From the NCBI GenBank assembly GCA_949592205.1, contig CATIUR010000003.1, positions 154,508,759 to 154,572,758 on the forward strand: 64,000 bases of DNA, read 5' to 3'. The notes under the pieces were generated by a model. The model had not been told where the DNA came from, did not search any database, and saw only the letters and a list, made by a program, of their open reading frames with translations. Within the stretch, counting starts at the first letter, position 1; every line of letters begins with the position of its first letter. Of the stretch, positions 22,391 through 31,092 are shown piece by piece. The position numbers and the translations under genes are program-made. This DNA comes from Helichrysum umbraculigerum (taxonomy: Eukaryota > Streptophyta > Magnoliopsida > Asterales > Asteraceae).

Positions 22391-22513
22391 CAGAATATTT
22401 ACAACTTTTTACTAAGTGTCGAGACCAAAATTTTATCACTTGATTTCACCCAAATTCAAGTCCAGATGCATTTTTCCTTAAAGCAATATAGTAGAAATAA
22501 AATTTTTCCAAGC

Positions 22514-22602
22514 TGACCTGGCAGCTCGACCCCAGCCAGGGGCTGCCGCCCCTTGGACCCCGCTACCAGGGGCGCTGCCCCCGGACCCCCGTACTTAGAT
22601 TC
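22514..22602 (+). repeat. GC-rich hairpin island in the chromovirus LTR
   Basis: An abrupt GC-rich block in AT-rich surroundings, with CAGGGGCTGCCGCCCCTTGG and CAGGGGCGCTGCCCCCGG, each able to fold on itself. Repeated in the 3' LTR at 42668-42756. Confidence 0.75.
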
Positions 22603-22781
22603 CGTAAGCACATTTCTCACCAAGTGTTGAACTTGCACAATTTCAAATACTCGTGCGATACGACTTCTAAAACACATTGAAACATACTATTCAAGGATAA
22701 TGTTTCGAGACCAAAAATTTAATGATGAGATTATTATTACAAACAATCACCAACGGGCCGTACGTGTTTTCAAAACATACT

Positions 22782-22880
22782 TCAAAACCAAACAAGTCGT
22801 TGTAATTTGTATCAATTCAATCAAACAAGTCGTAGTAACTTGTAACAATACAATCAAAAAGATCGTAGTAATTTGGACAT
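22782..22880 (+). repeat. ACAAGTCGTWGTAACTTGT repeats in the chromovirus LTR
   Basis: Three decayed units spaced about 35 bases. The unit folds as ACAAGT/ACTTGT. The same unit occurs six times at 58076-58280 in the related element; the 3' LTR copy is at 42936-43034. Confidence 0.75.
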
Positions 22881-23624
22881 ATATAGTTGTATAACAACTA
22901 CAAGGGTAGTCTTTCGAGATACCGGTACAATTAATAACAATCAAGTGTCGTGAACACATTCAGGTTTCAAGTCCTTGGACATCAATTCACCGCTAATTAC
23001 TTCAAGTTTATTAAATTAAACACTTCAAGACTCAGGTGAGTTTCATGGCCCCATTTTCACTATTTTACAACTAGGGGTGTGATATTACTGCTATGTTTTG
23101 TTTTACAAGTAGAACGCAAGTGCCAACTTTCAAATACTACATGAGTTTCAAACTAATCAATTTAAAGTCCTCTATAGCATAGTCTCTAATATTTTAGCGT
23201 GAATGTTAGTATATGATATCATATGGGATTGAAAATCCTCATCCAGGTTAGCACGCACTAACCAGTCAAACGGATGTATTAGCATTTGGGAAGACGAGTG
23301 TGGATTAGACACTCGTAGGAGGCACTTCAAGTTAGGTTTCCTTAATTGGGCCTGACAAATCAAGTTAAGCTCAGACTATGTGCTCATGGATTGTATAACT
23401 TTTATTTTGCTTAATTGCATTATAAATTCAATATAAATCTTGCGGTTCTTACAACTATACATTGACATACAAACCTGTGAGCTCACCAGCGTTTTCGCTG
23501 ACCCATTTTAGTATGTATCACAGGTACCCCGCAGTAGGTTGGCTGCACAAGCAGGGACTATTAGCTCGAGTCAGCATACATACAACTAGAGATTTGATTG
23601 CATTATTATATTTTGTAAAAGTAA

Positions 23625-24176
23625 TGTTGAGACCTGAGACACTGTTAGATTTGCTCAGAATACAAGTATCATGCCGCTGTTGGTATAAGACTTCAACCAC
23701 TGTTAGAAGTCAACCACTGTTAGAAGAAGACAACCGCTGTTAGTACATTTGTCTAACAGGGCCACTGTTAGTGTATAGTTTGTATTTTGTAAGTACTCAA
23801 CCACTGTTGATAATATACGAGTACTACCCCTGTTAGTTATATACTCAACCACTGTTGGTTAGTCGGTTAGAGATAATTATGGAATAGATAGGATTTCCAT
23901 AATAGTTTGATTTTGTAAAGGACTCTATGTGTTATAAATAGAGATTCTGTAAAACCCTAGAGGTAGTGATATACGAATTCATTCTAGTTATTAGCTTCAA
24001 GGTTGTAAACCCTAACACAAGTTGTGTGTTCGTATTATTGTTAATAATATTGAAGCTTTTGGTTAGATATTCTGTTATATACAAGTTTGTTCTTCAAGTT
24101 ATTAATAAACTATTCCGCAAGCTTATTAATAATCAATCAAAGTAATACATACTAAGATCTCTAGCTGGGATCATCA
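23625..24176 (+). repeat. 5' LTR of the Copia element
   Basis: TGTTGAGACC...GGGATCATCA. Contains nine copies of a CCRCTGTTRG-like word in its first 250 bases, a TATA box at 23933, and a 3' part rich in TTATTAATAA. Confidence 0.95.
23933..23940 (+). promoter_or_regulatory. TATA box in the Copia 5' LTR
   Basis: TATAAATA in GTGTTATAAATAGAGATTC, about 240 bp before the LTR end. The 3' LTR copy is at 35211-35218. Confidence 0.8.
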
Positions 24177-24178
24177 AG

Positions 24179-24190
24179 TGGTATCAGAGC
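24179..24190 (+). other. Primer-binding site, initiator tRNA-Met
   Basis: TGGTATCAGAGC, two bases after the 5' LTR, is the standard plant initiator-methionine tRNA complement used by Copia elements. Confidence 0.92.
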
Positions 24191-24253
24191 TTGATATTAC
24201 TTTGATCTTGAAGAAGGTAATTGAATTTCGCAGCTTTTTCAACAAATAACAAG

Positions 24254-26884
24254 ATGTCTACTGAATCAATGGAAGGAATACAAGCTATAAAGATTCCCAT
24301 GCTCAAACCTGATGAGTTTGAGTTATGGCAGACTAGGATTAGGCAATACATGTTGCTTACGGATTATATGATGTGGGAGGTGGTTACTAATGGACCAAAC
24401 TATACTAAGGATGCAGATGGTAAAAAGGAAGAAAGACCACCACCAAAGTCTGATGCAGAGAGAAAAGAAAGAGCAACAGAGTGGAAGGCATTAAGTACTC
24501 TACTTTTGTCTATTCCTAATGAGTATCAAAGGAAGTTTGAAAACTGTGAAGATGCTCAGGTTCTTATGCAAGCAATTGTTAAGAGATTTGGTGGTAATGA
24601 TAACACCAAGAAGAATAAGAGATCTCTTCTCAAACAACAGTTTGAAAACTTTGCAGGTGTAAAGTCTGAAACTCTGACTCAGACTTTTGATAGGTTTCAA
24701 AAACTTGTGGGTGATTTAGAAAATCACAATGTCAAGATTGATAAAGATGACTTGAACAGGAAGTTTCTAAGATCACTTGGTACAGATTGGAATATGTACA
24801 CTGTGGGACTTAGACAAAGTCCAGATCTTGAAGAGAAAGAGATTGAAGACCTGTATAATGATCTGAGGAATTTTGAGCCTGAAGTTCTAGCATTGAAACA
24901 GTCCAATGGTAGCTCTAACAATGCTGCTTTTGTTTCTGTTGGTGAATCTGGTAGTTGTAACACATCTGGTGCTAATGATAATGTATTGGAAGCATTCTTT
25001 GCAAGCCATGTGAATTCTTCATTAACTACAGAAGATTTGGAGCAGGTTAGTGAAGAGGACCTGGAAGAGATGGATTTAAGATGGCAAATGGCCATGATTA
25101 CAATCAGGGCAAAGAGGTTTATGCAGAGGTCTGGGAACAGAAACTTTTCTTACAAGAGAGATGGTGTAGCTGGTTTTGACAAGAGCAAGGTGGAGTGTTT
25201 CAATTGTCACAAGAAGGGACACTTTGCTAGAGAATGCAAGAGCACACAGGCTGGAGAATCTCAGAATGGTATTATGAGAAATAATACTGCTCCACAAAGA
25301 AGATTGGTACCTGTTCAGAACACCACTTCAGATTCATTGGTTGCTCAAGATGGAATGGGAGGATTTGACTGGAGTGACCAAGAAGAGCTTGTAGTTCAGA
25401 ATCAAGCTTTGATGGCTGTCACAGAAGAACCAGAGTCTTCAGACATTCCATATGAGGTACAATCTAAATTATGTTCTCCTGCATGTAAGAAAATGGTTAA
25501 ATTTTATAGGGATCATAATATGGTTGTGTGTAATGAATTAAAAGCTTGTAAGGAAAAGAGTCAACATGCCACTTTAGCTATTGAAAACTTAGAAAATCAG
25601 ATAAAAGCTTATGAAAAGAATGAATCTCAATTTCACTTAGATGTTAAGTATCTAAATTGGGAAAAGAAAGCTTTACAAACAAAAGTTGATATGCTAAGTG
25701 CTAAGTTGGCTGAGGCAATTTCTGATAAGGAGTCAATAAAATTGAAAGTTGATGAGTTGGAAAATGTTTCAAAAGGTGTTCAAAACTTAATCAAGTCTCA
25801 AATTCATGATAAATTAAAACTTGGATTAGGTTACAACCTTAATGCTGTTCCTCCACCTTATAATCATACTTATTTCCCACCTAAAAGTGATTTTGTTTTA
25901 GAAACACTTAAGGTAGGTGTGTCTGAGGAGGTTAAAAAGGTAGATCCAGTTGTTAATTGTGATGATAATGTGAATTTTGATAAAGTTGAGGTATCTGATT
26001 GGACTGAGGAAGATGAGTGTGATAGTGATAGCTCATCTAGTGGTAATTCTGTGGATGGTAGTGTTAAGTCTATTACTGGTCTAGTTTCTGAACTTAATAG
26101 TACTAAACTAGAAGAGGGTAAAAAGATGTTTGTTGAGAAAGCAAAGGCTCAGTTAGATCAAGTCAGGAAAACCAACAAGGCTAGTTCAGGTTTAGGGTAT
26201 GTACACAAAAAGGTCAATACTGAATCAAAAGACAAGTTGAAATCTGAGTGTGATAAGTGTACATGTAAATCAAAGAAGTCTGAGTTACATACTGCAAGTA
26301 ATGTGAATAAATCCATTCCCAGGGGTAATCAAAGAAATTGGAACCAATTGGTTTCACAAAGGTTGGGTAATGGGTTTGAATGTGTGAAAAGAAAGTCATG
26401 TTTTATTTGTGGTAGATATAATCATCTTCAACAGGACTGTTACTACAATCCTAAAAATAATAGGAACAGTGGTACAGGTCATGTGTTGATAAATAAGCCT
26501 AACAGAGGCAAGGCTGCAGCCCCTGTTAATGCTACAGCAGTGCCCCTGTCAACGGCTAACAGAGGCAAGACACGAACAGGGGAGGGTTTGACCACTGTCA
26601 GGCATGGTACCTCTGCTGGTATTAAACATTTCAAAAGAATGTTTATACCAAGTAAAGCTACCACTGCCAGGGTAATCAATACAAACTTAAAGGTGACCAC
26701 TGTCAAACCATTAACCCCTGTCAGGTCTAAAATTGATTGTTTTTGGAGACATAAAAATGAGTGTAAATCTGAAGTGTCCAAAACCAATGCAGCACTGAGA
26801 TCAATCACTGTCAAAAGGGTTTATGTCAATGGTGCTCAAGGGAAACCCAAAGCCAAATTGGTTTGGGTTCCCAAGAAAAACTAA
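24254..26884 (+). CDS. Copia gag protein (Sirevirus type)
   Basis: 876 residues from the ATG at 24254 (MSTESMEGIQ); an in-frame TTG 33 bases upstream is not preferred. The N-terminal ~230 residues are the UBN2-type Copia gag fold (FELWQTRIRQYM, then TLTQTFDRFQKLV). A CCHC knuckle CFNCHKKGHFAREC lies near residue 314 and a second, CFICGRYNHLQQDC, near 715. Between them is a coiled-coil-like stretch (about 430-520) and an acidic serine-rich part near 590-610. The long C-terminal extension is usual for Sireviruses. The last 120 residues are rich in TTVK/TPVR words because the DNA there repeats a CCMCTGTYAR motif. It packages genomic RNA into cytoplasmic particles. The stop at 26882-26884 overlaps the start of the pol frame, which lies in the -1 frame. 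Confidence 0.93.
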   Translation: MSTESMEGIQAIKIPMLKPDEFELWQTRIRQYMLLTDYMMWEVVTNGPNYTKDADGKKEERPPPKSDAERKERATEWKALSTLLLSIPNEYQRKFENCEDAQVLMQAIVKRFGGNDNTKKNKRSLLKQQFENFAGVKSETLTQTFDRFQKLVGDLENHNVKIDKDDLNRKFLRSLGTDWNMYTVGLRQSPDLEEKEIEDLYNDLRNFEPEVLALKQSNGSSNNAAFVSVGESGSCNTSGANDNVLEAFFASHVNSSLTTEDLEQVSEEDLEEMDLRWQMAMITIRAKRFMQRSGNRNFSYKRDGVAGFDKSKVECFNCHKKGHFARECKSTQAGESQNGIMRNNTAPQRRLVPVQNTTSDSLVAQDGMGGFDWSDQEELVVQNQALMAVTEEPESSDIPYEVQSKLCSPACKKMVKFYRDHNMVVCNELKACKEKSQHATLAIENLENQIKAYEKNESQFHLDVKYLNWEKKALQTKVDMLSAKLAEAISDKESIKLKVDELENVSKGVQNLIKSQIHDKLKLGLGYNLNAVPPPYNHTYFPPKSDFVLETLKVGVSEEVKKVDPVVNCDDNVNFDKVEVSDWTEEDECDSDSSSSGNSVDGSVKSITGLVSELNSTKLEEGKKMFVEKAKAQLDQVRKTNKASSGLGYVHKKVNTESKDKLKSECDKCTCKSKKSELHTASNVNKSIPRGNQRNWNQLVSQRLGNGFECVKRKSCFICGRYNHLQQDCYYNPKNNRNSGTGHVLINKPNRGKAAAPVNATAVPLSTANRGKTRTGEGLTTVRHGTSAGIKHFKRMFIPSKATTARVINTNLKVTTVKPLTPVRSKIDCFWRHKNECKSEVSKTNAALRSITVKRVYVNGAQGKPKAKLVWVPKKN

Positions 26885-29800
26885 CTGTTTTTCTCATATA
26901 TGTGCAGGGCAAGCCACCAAGCTTATGGCATATTGATTCTGGCTGTTCAAGACACATGACTGGAGACAGGAAAAAGCTACAGGACTTTAAAGCGTTTTCT
27001 GGAGGAGATGTAGCATTTGGAAGCAATCCTAAAGGAGGTAAAATCACAGGTAAAGGTAAGGTAAAAAGCAGTAAGCTCACTTTCAATGATGTTTATTATG
27101 TTGAGCAATTGAGATACAATTTGCTTAGTGTGAGTCAAATCACAGATAAGCAAAATCCTGTATATTTCACTGACACAGAATGCCTTATACTTTCTGAAAA
27201 ACTCAAAATACCTGAAGATAAGATTTTAATGAGAGTTCCAAGAAAGGATAATGTATACTGTAGTGATTTAAACAAGATGGAATCTCAAAATGTTAACTGT
27301 CTCATTTCTAAAGCTACTGTATCTGAATCTGAACTATGGCATAGGAGGATGTGTCACTTGAATTTCAAGACCATGAATAAACTTGTTAGGAATAAGCTAG
27401 TGAGAGGCTTACCTGAAAAGTTATTTGAATGTAGTGACCACTGTGTAGCATGTCTCAAAGGTAAGCAACACAAGACCTCTTATAAGACCAAGCTTGTGAA
27501 TACCAATACCACTCCCTTACACCTGTTACATATGGATTTGTTTGGCCCTACCAATGTAGCTAGTCAAGGGAAGAAATCTTACTGTTTGGTAATAACTGAT
27601 GATTACTCTAGAATGAGTTGGGTGTTCTTTCTTAGGACTAAGGATGAGACAGGTGAAATACTTAGATCATTCATAACTAGGATTGAGAATTCAACTAATC
27701 AAAAGGTTAAGATCATCAGGTGTGATAATGGGACAGAATTTAAGAATCATGAGATGAATAAGTTCTGTGAGGATAAAGGTATAGAAAGACAGTATAGTGC
27801 ACCTAGGACTCCACAACAAAATGGAGTAGCTGAGAGGAGGAATAGGACACTAATTGAGGCTGCTAGAAGCATGCTAGCAGATGCTAAACTACCAATGTCC
27901 TTTTGGGCAGAGGCTGTTAGCACTGCTTGTTATGTTTTGAATAGGATTTTGATTATTAAACCTCATAACAAGACACCCTATGAGTTATTCTTTAAAAGAA
28001 AACCTTTGGTTAGCTTTTTAAAACCATTTGGATGTCCTTGTACTGTCTTAAATACCAGAGATCATCTTGGTAAGTTTCAGAGTAAGGTAGATGAGGGTGT
28101 ATTTGTTGGATACTCTATTCAAAGCAAGGCTTATAGAGTATTTAACAAAAGGACTAGGATCATAGAAGAGACCATGGATGTGACCTTTAATGAACATACA
28201 TCAAATGTAGAAGGAAAAGGTCCAGAAGTTTTGTTTGATATTGATGCACTAACCCATGCTTTTAGATATCCAGATTTGTCTATTAGTGCAGGTACAGATG
28301 CAGGTACAGATGCAGGTAATGATGCAGGTAAAGATGGGAAATCAACCTCAAGTCAAACTAAAAAGGATGACTTGAAGTATGTCTTGTTTCCTATTTGGTC
28401 TCCAGATCCTCCAGAAGTATTCCAGTTAGAGCAAGATGAACCTTCAGATGATTCAAGTGGGTCAAGTAGCAAAAATGGTTCAAAGGATGAAGATGGTTCA
28501 ATTCCAACAGAAAATGGTTCAAAGAGTTCTCATATAGTTTCAGAGCATGATTCAGAAGGAGAGCACGATTCTCCAAAATTTGTTGAACAAAGTCCTCCAT
28601 TTCAAGTTTTGGAAAGGACTTCTTTGTCAGATTCTGAAGCAACTCCAAAGCCATCAAAGGAAAGAGAGGAAAGAGAGTCTTTTTCAGACTCTGAGATAGA
28701 TAATCTTTTGGGTTCTAATTTGGAAAGAGAACTACTGGATACTTCTACATCTAAATATGTGGTTCATAAAGATCATTCCTTGGATTTGATTATTGGTGAT
28801 ATTATGACTCCTGTTCAGACAAGACATCAAACCAAGGTAAGAGAAGAAGATGTACATACTTCATTATATGTATGTTTTCTTTCACAGATGGAACCAAAGA
28901 AGGCAGTGGAGGCTCTCAAAGATCCAAGCTGGATTGAATCTATGCAGGAAGAATTGTTGCAATTCAAACTGCAAGATGTGTGGGATTTGGTTGATCTTCC
29001 AAAAGGAAAGAAAGCTATAGGCACAAGATGGATCTTTAAGAACAAGAGAGATGAAAGAGGAATAGTGATCAAGAATAAGGCTCGGTTGGTAGCACAGGGG
29101 TACACACAGGAAGAAGGCATAGATTATGATGATGTTTTTGCCCCTGTTGCTAGAATAGAAGCTATTAGATTATTTTTAGCTTATGCATCTTATCAGGATT
29201 TTAAAGTCTATCAAATGGATGTGAAGAGTGCTTTTCTTCATGGTCTAATTGATGATGAGGTGTATGTTTGCCAACCACCAGGATTTGAAGATCCAACATA
29301 TCCAGATAGAGTGTGCAGATTGAAGAAAGCATTGTATGGATTACATCAAGCTCCAAGAGCTTGGTATGATACTCTATCTGAGTACTTGCTCAAGAATGGA
29401 TTCAAGAGAGGTACTATTGACAAGACATTGTTTACCAAGAGGGTTCAAAGAGATATATTGCTGGTACAGGTGTATGTTGATGATATTATTTTCGGGTCTA
29501 CAAGGGATTCATTGTGCAAAGAGTTTGAAGATTTAATGCATAAGAAGTTCAAGATGAGTTCAATGGGTGAACTCACATTCTTTTTAGGATTGCAGGTCAA
29601 GCAAAAGTTAGATGGAATCTTTATTAACCAAGGGAAGTATGTGAAAGATATTTTGAATAAATTTGGTTATAAAGACGTGAAGGTAGCTAGCACTCCTATG
29701 GAGGCACATAAACATCTTAATTCTGATCCTGAGGGGGAGGAAGTAGATGTGCACTTATACAGGTCAATGATTGGTTCATTGATGTATTTAACTTCATCCA

Positions 29801-30417
29801 GACCTGATATAATGTTTGCAGTGTGTCTTTGTGCTAGATATCAGACCAATCCAAAGCAGTCACACATGTATGCTGTGAAGAGGATCTTTAGATACTTGAA
29901 AGGTCAACCAGACTTGGGCCTTTGGTATGCTAAAGGATCAGATTTTGAGCTAAAGGCATTCACAGATAGTGACTATGGTGGTGAGAATATGGATAGGAAA
30001 TCGACTAGTGGAGGATGTCAATTTCTTGGAAATAGGTTAGTGTCATGGCAATGCAAGAAGCAAACCACAGTTTCCACTTCTACAGCAGAAGCAGAATATG
30101 TTGCAGCATCAAGTTGCTGTGCACAGGTTCTTTGGATTCAGAATCAAATGCTGGATTATGGTTTGACTTTCATGAACACTCCTATTTATATTGATAATAC
30201 TTCTGCTATTAGTATCATTCAGAATCCAGTTAAGCATTCAAAAACCAAACACATTGAAATCAGATATCATTTTATAAGAGATTGTTATGATAAAAGATTG
30301 ATTCATATTTTTAAAATTCATACTGATAATCAACTTGCAGATCTTTTTACAAAAGCATTTGATGTAGGAAGATTTACATTTTTGATAACTAATATTGGTA
30401 TGATCAATCTCACGTAG
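26863..30417 (+). CDS. Copia pol polyprotein (protease, integrase, reverse transcriptase, RNase H)
   Basis: Open for 1184 codons with no early ATG, so it is probably made as a gag-pol fusion by -1 frameshift in the 22-base overlap, or by splicing to an acceptor-like TGTGCAG ending near 26908. Protease: HIDSGCSRHMTG with catalytic D25. Pre-integrase: ELWHRRMCHLNF (about 157) with the H-H-C-C finger. Integrase core: D in HMDLFGP (224), D in RCDNGTEF (about 287), E in NGVAERRNRTLIE (about 322-328). Reverse transcriptase: from about 700, with YVDDIIFG near 870. RNase H: FTDSDYGG near 1034 and STAEAEYVA near 1075. Order and motifs are those of Ty1/copia. All catalytic signatures are intact. The region 475-640 is a low-complexity serine/aspartate-rich linker, as often seen between integrase and reverse transcriptase in this branch. 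Confidence 0.95.
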   Translation: MGSQEKLTVFLIYVQGKPPSLWHIDSGCSRHMTGDRKKLQDFKAFSGGDVAFGSNPKGGKITGKGKVKSSKLTFNDVYYVEQLRYNLLSVSQITDKQNPVYFTDTECLILSEKLKIPEDKILMRVPRKDNVYCSDLNKMESQNVNCLISKATVSESELWHRRMCHLNFKTMNKLVRNKLVRGLPEKLFECSDHCVACLKGKQHKTSYKTKLVNTNTTPLHLLHMDLFGPTNVASQGKKSYCLVITDDYSRMSWVFFLRTKDETGEILRSFITRIENSTNQKVKIIRCDNGTEFKNHEMNKFCEDKGIERQYSAPRTPQQNGVAERRNRTLIEAARSMLADAKLPMSFWAEAVSTACYVLNRILIIKPHNKTPYELFFKRKPLVSFLKPFGCPCTVLNTRDHLGKFQSKVDEGVFVGYSIQSKAYRVFNKRTRIIEETMDVTFNEHTSNVEGKGPEVLFDIDALTHAFRYPDLSISAGTDAGTDAGNDAGKDGKSTSSQTKKDDLKYVLFPIWSPDPPEVFQLEQDEPSDDSSGSSSKNGSKDEDGSIPTENGSKSSHIVSEHDSEGEHDSPKFVEQSPPFQVLERTSLSDSEATPKPSKEREERESFSDSEIDNLLGSNLERELLDTSTSKYVVHKDHSLDLIIGDIMTPVQTRHQTKVREEDVHTSLYVCFLSQMEPKKAVEALKDPSWIESMQEELLQFKLQDVWDLVDLPKGKKAIGTRWIFKNKRDERGIVIKNKARLVAQGYTQEEGIDYDDVFAPVARIEAIRLFLAYASYQDFKVYQMDVKSAFLHGLIDDEVYVCQPPGFEDPTYPDRVCRLKKALYGLHQAPRAWYDTLSEYLLKNGFKRGTIDKTLFTKRVQRDILLVQVYVDDIIFGSTRDSLCKEFEDLMHKKFKMSSMGELTFFLGLQVKQKLDGIFINQGKYVKDILNKFGYKDVKVASTPMEAHKHLNSDPEGEEVDVHLYRSMIGSLMYLTSSRPDIMFAVCLCARYQTNPKQSHMYAVKRIFRYLKGQPDLGLWYAKGSDFELKAFTDSDYGGENMDRKSTSGGCQFLGNRLVSWQCKKQTTVSTSTAEAEYVAASSCCAQVLWIQNQMLDYGLTFMNTPIYIDNTSAISIIQNPVKHSKTKHIEIRYHFIRDCYDKRLIHIFKIHTDNQLADLFTKAFDVGRFTFLITNIGMINLT

Positions 30418-30690
30418 TGTTTTGGTCTGAATTTGATACTAACAGGGGTAAAATATATTGTATGTGACAGGGTCAGGTGTTGCCACTGTTAGCTTCATTA
30501 TGATAACAGATGGTGCCACTGTTAGTTTACCTGTGCCACTGTCAATGTAGTTTAAACCCCTGCTGTATATGTGTGTAATTTAACCCCTGCTAGTTGTTTT
30601 TCTTAGTTTAATATTGCAGGTTTCAGCCACTGTCAAGAGACATCACTTGAGCTGGAATTTAATGTTTTATTTGTTTCTTCTTATTTGTTT

Positions 30691-30732
<42 letters not shown>

Positions 30733-31092
30733 GTTGTCTAACTAAGCTAAGTTTATGCCCCTGTTAGTTCTAAGTTGGCGTTTCCTTGGTCGGATGCCCC
30801 TGCTAGACTATCAGCCGCTGCTAGCTTTGTTAGATGGTTAGAAAGGGTTGACTATAAATTGACAAGTGAGGTACCCCTGTTGGGTTTGTTTGTAAATTGT
30901 ACCCCTGTTGGGTATAACCAGAAGTGCCACTGCTAGTTCTATTTTTAGGGCTTGGCACTATCATCAAATAAATACTCAAATACTTCATTTTTTTTCAATT
31001 ACGCTTTCAAAATTTTCAAAACCCTTCAATAATCGCTCTCGCTTTAAGTTGTTTATTGTAATTCACTCTTCGTTCGTTCATCGATTACATCA
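30418..31092 (+). other. Copia pol-ORF3 spacer with motif cluster and A33 tract
   Basis: No ORF of note. It holds about twelve copies of GCCACTGTTAG / CCCCTGCTAG-like words and a 33-base poly(A) run at 30696-30728. A possible promoter for ORF3 was not recognised; expression could be by subgenomic splicing. Confidence 0.75.
30696..30728 (+). repeat. A33 homopolymer between pol and ORF3
   Basis: Thirty-three uninterrupted adenines after TTTGTTTTGGTT. No AATAAA signal was noticed just upstream. Confidence 0.9.

Larger units (their letters stand above)
21174..23624 (+). repeat. 5' LTR of the chromovirus, left part
   Basis: Starts TGTGACACCCG and is interrupted after 23624 by the Copia element, resuming at 35460. 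Joined length without one AGTAA copy is 2643 bp, the same as the 3' LTR. About 17 substitutions separate the two. Confidence 0.92.

Noticed and set aside
22514..22602. Rho-independent-like terminator or organelle-derived insert
   Set aside because: Strong hairpins are present, but this is nuclear plant DNA and I cannot match the block to an organelle gene from sequence alone.
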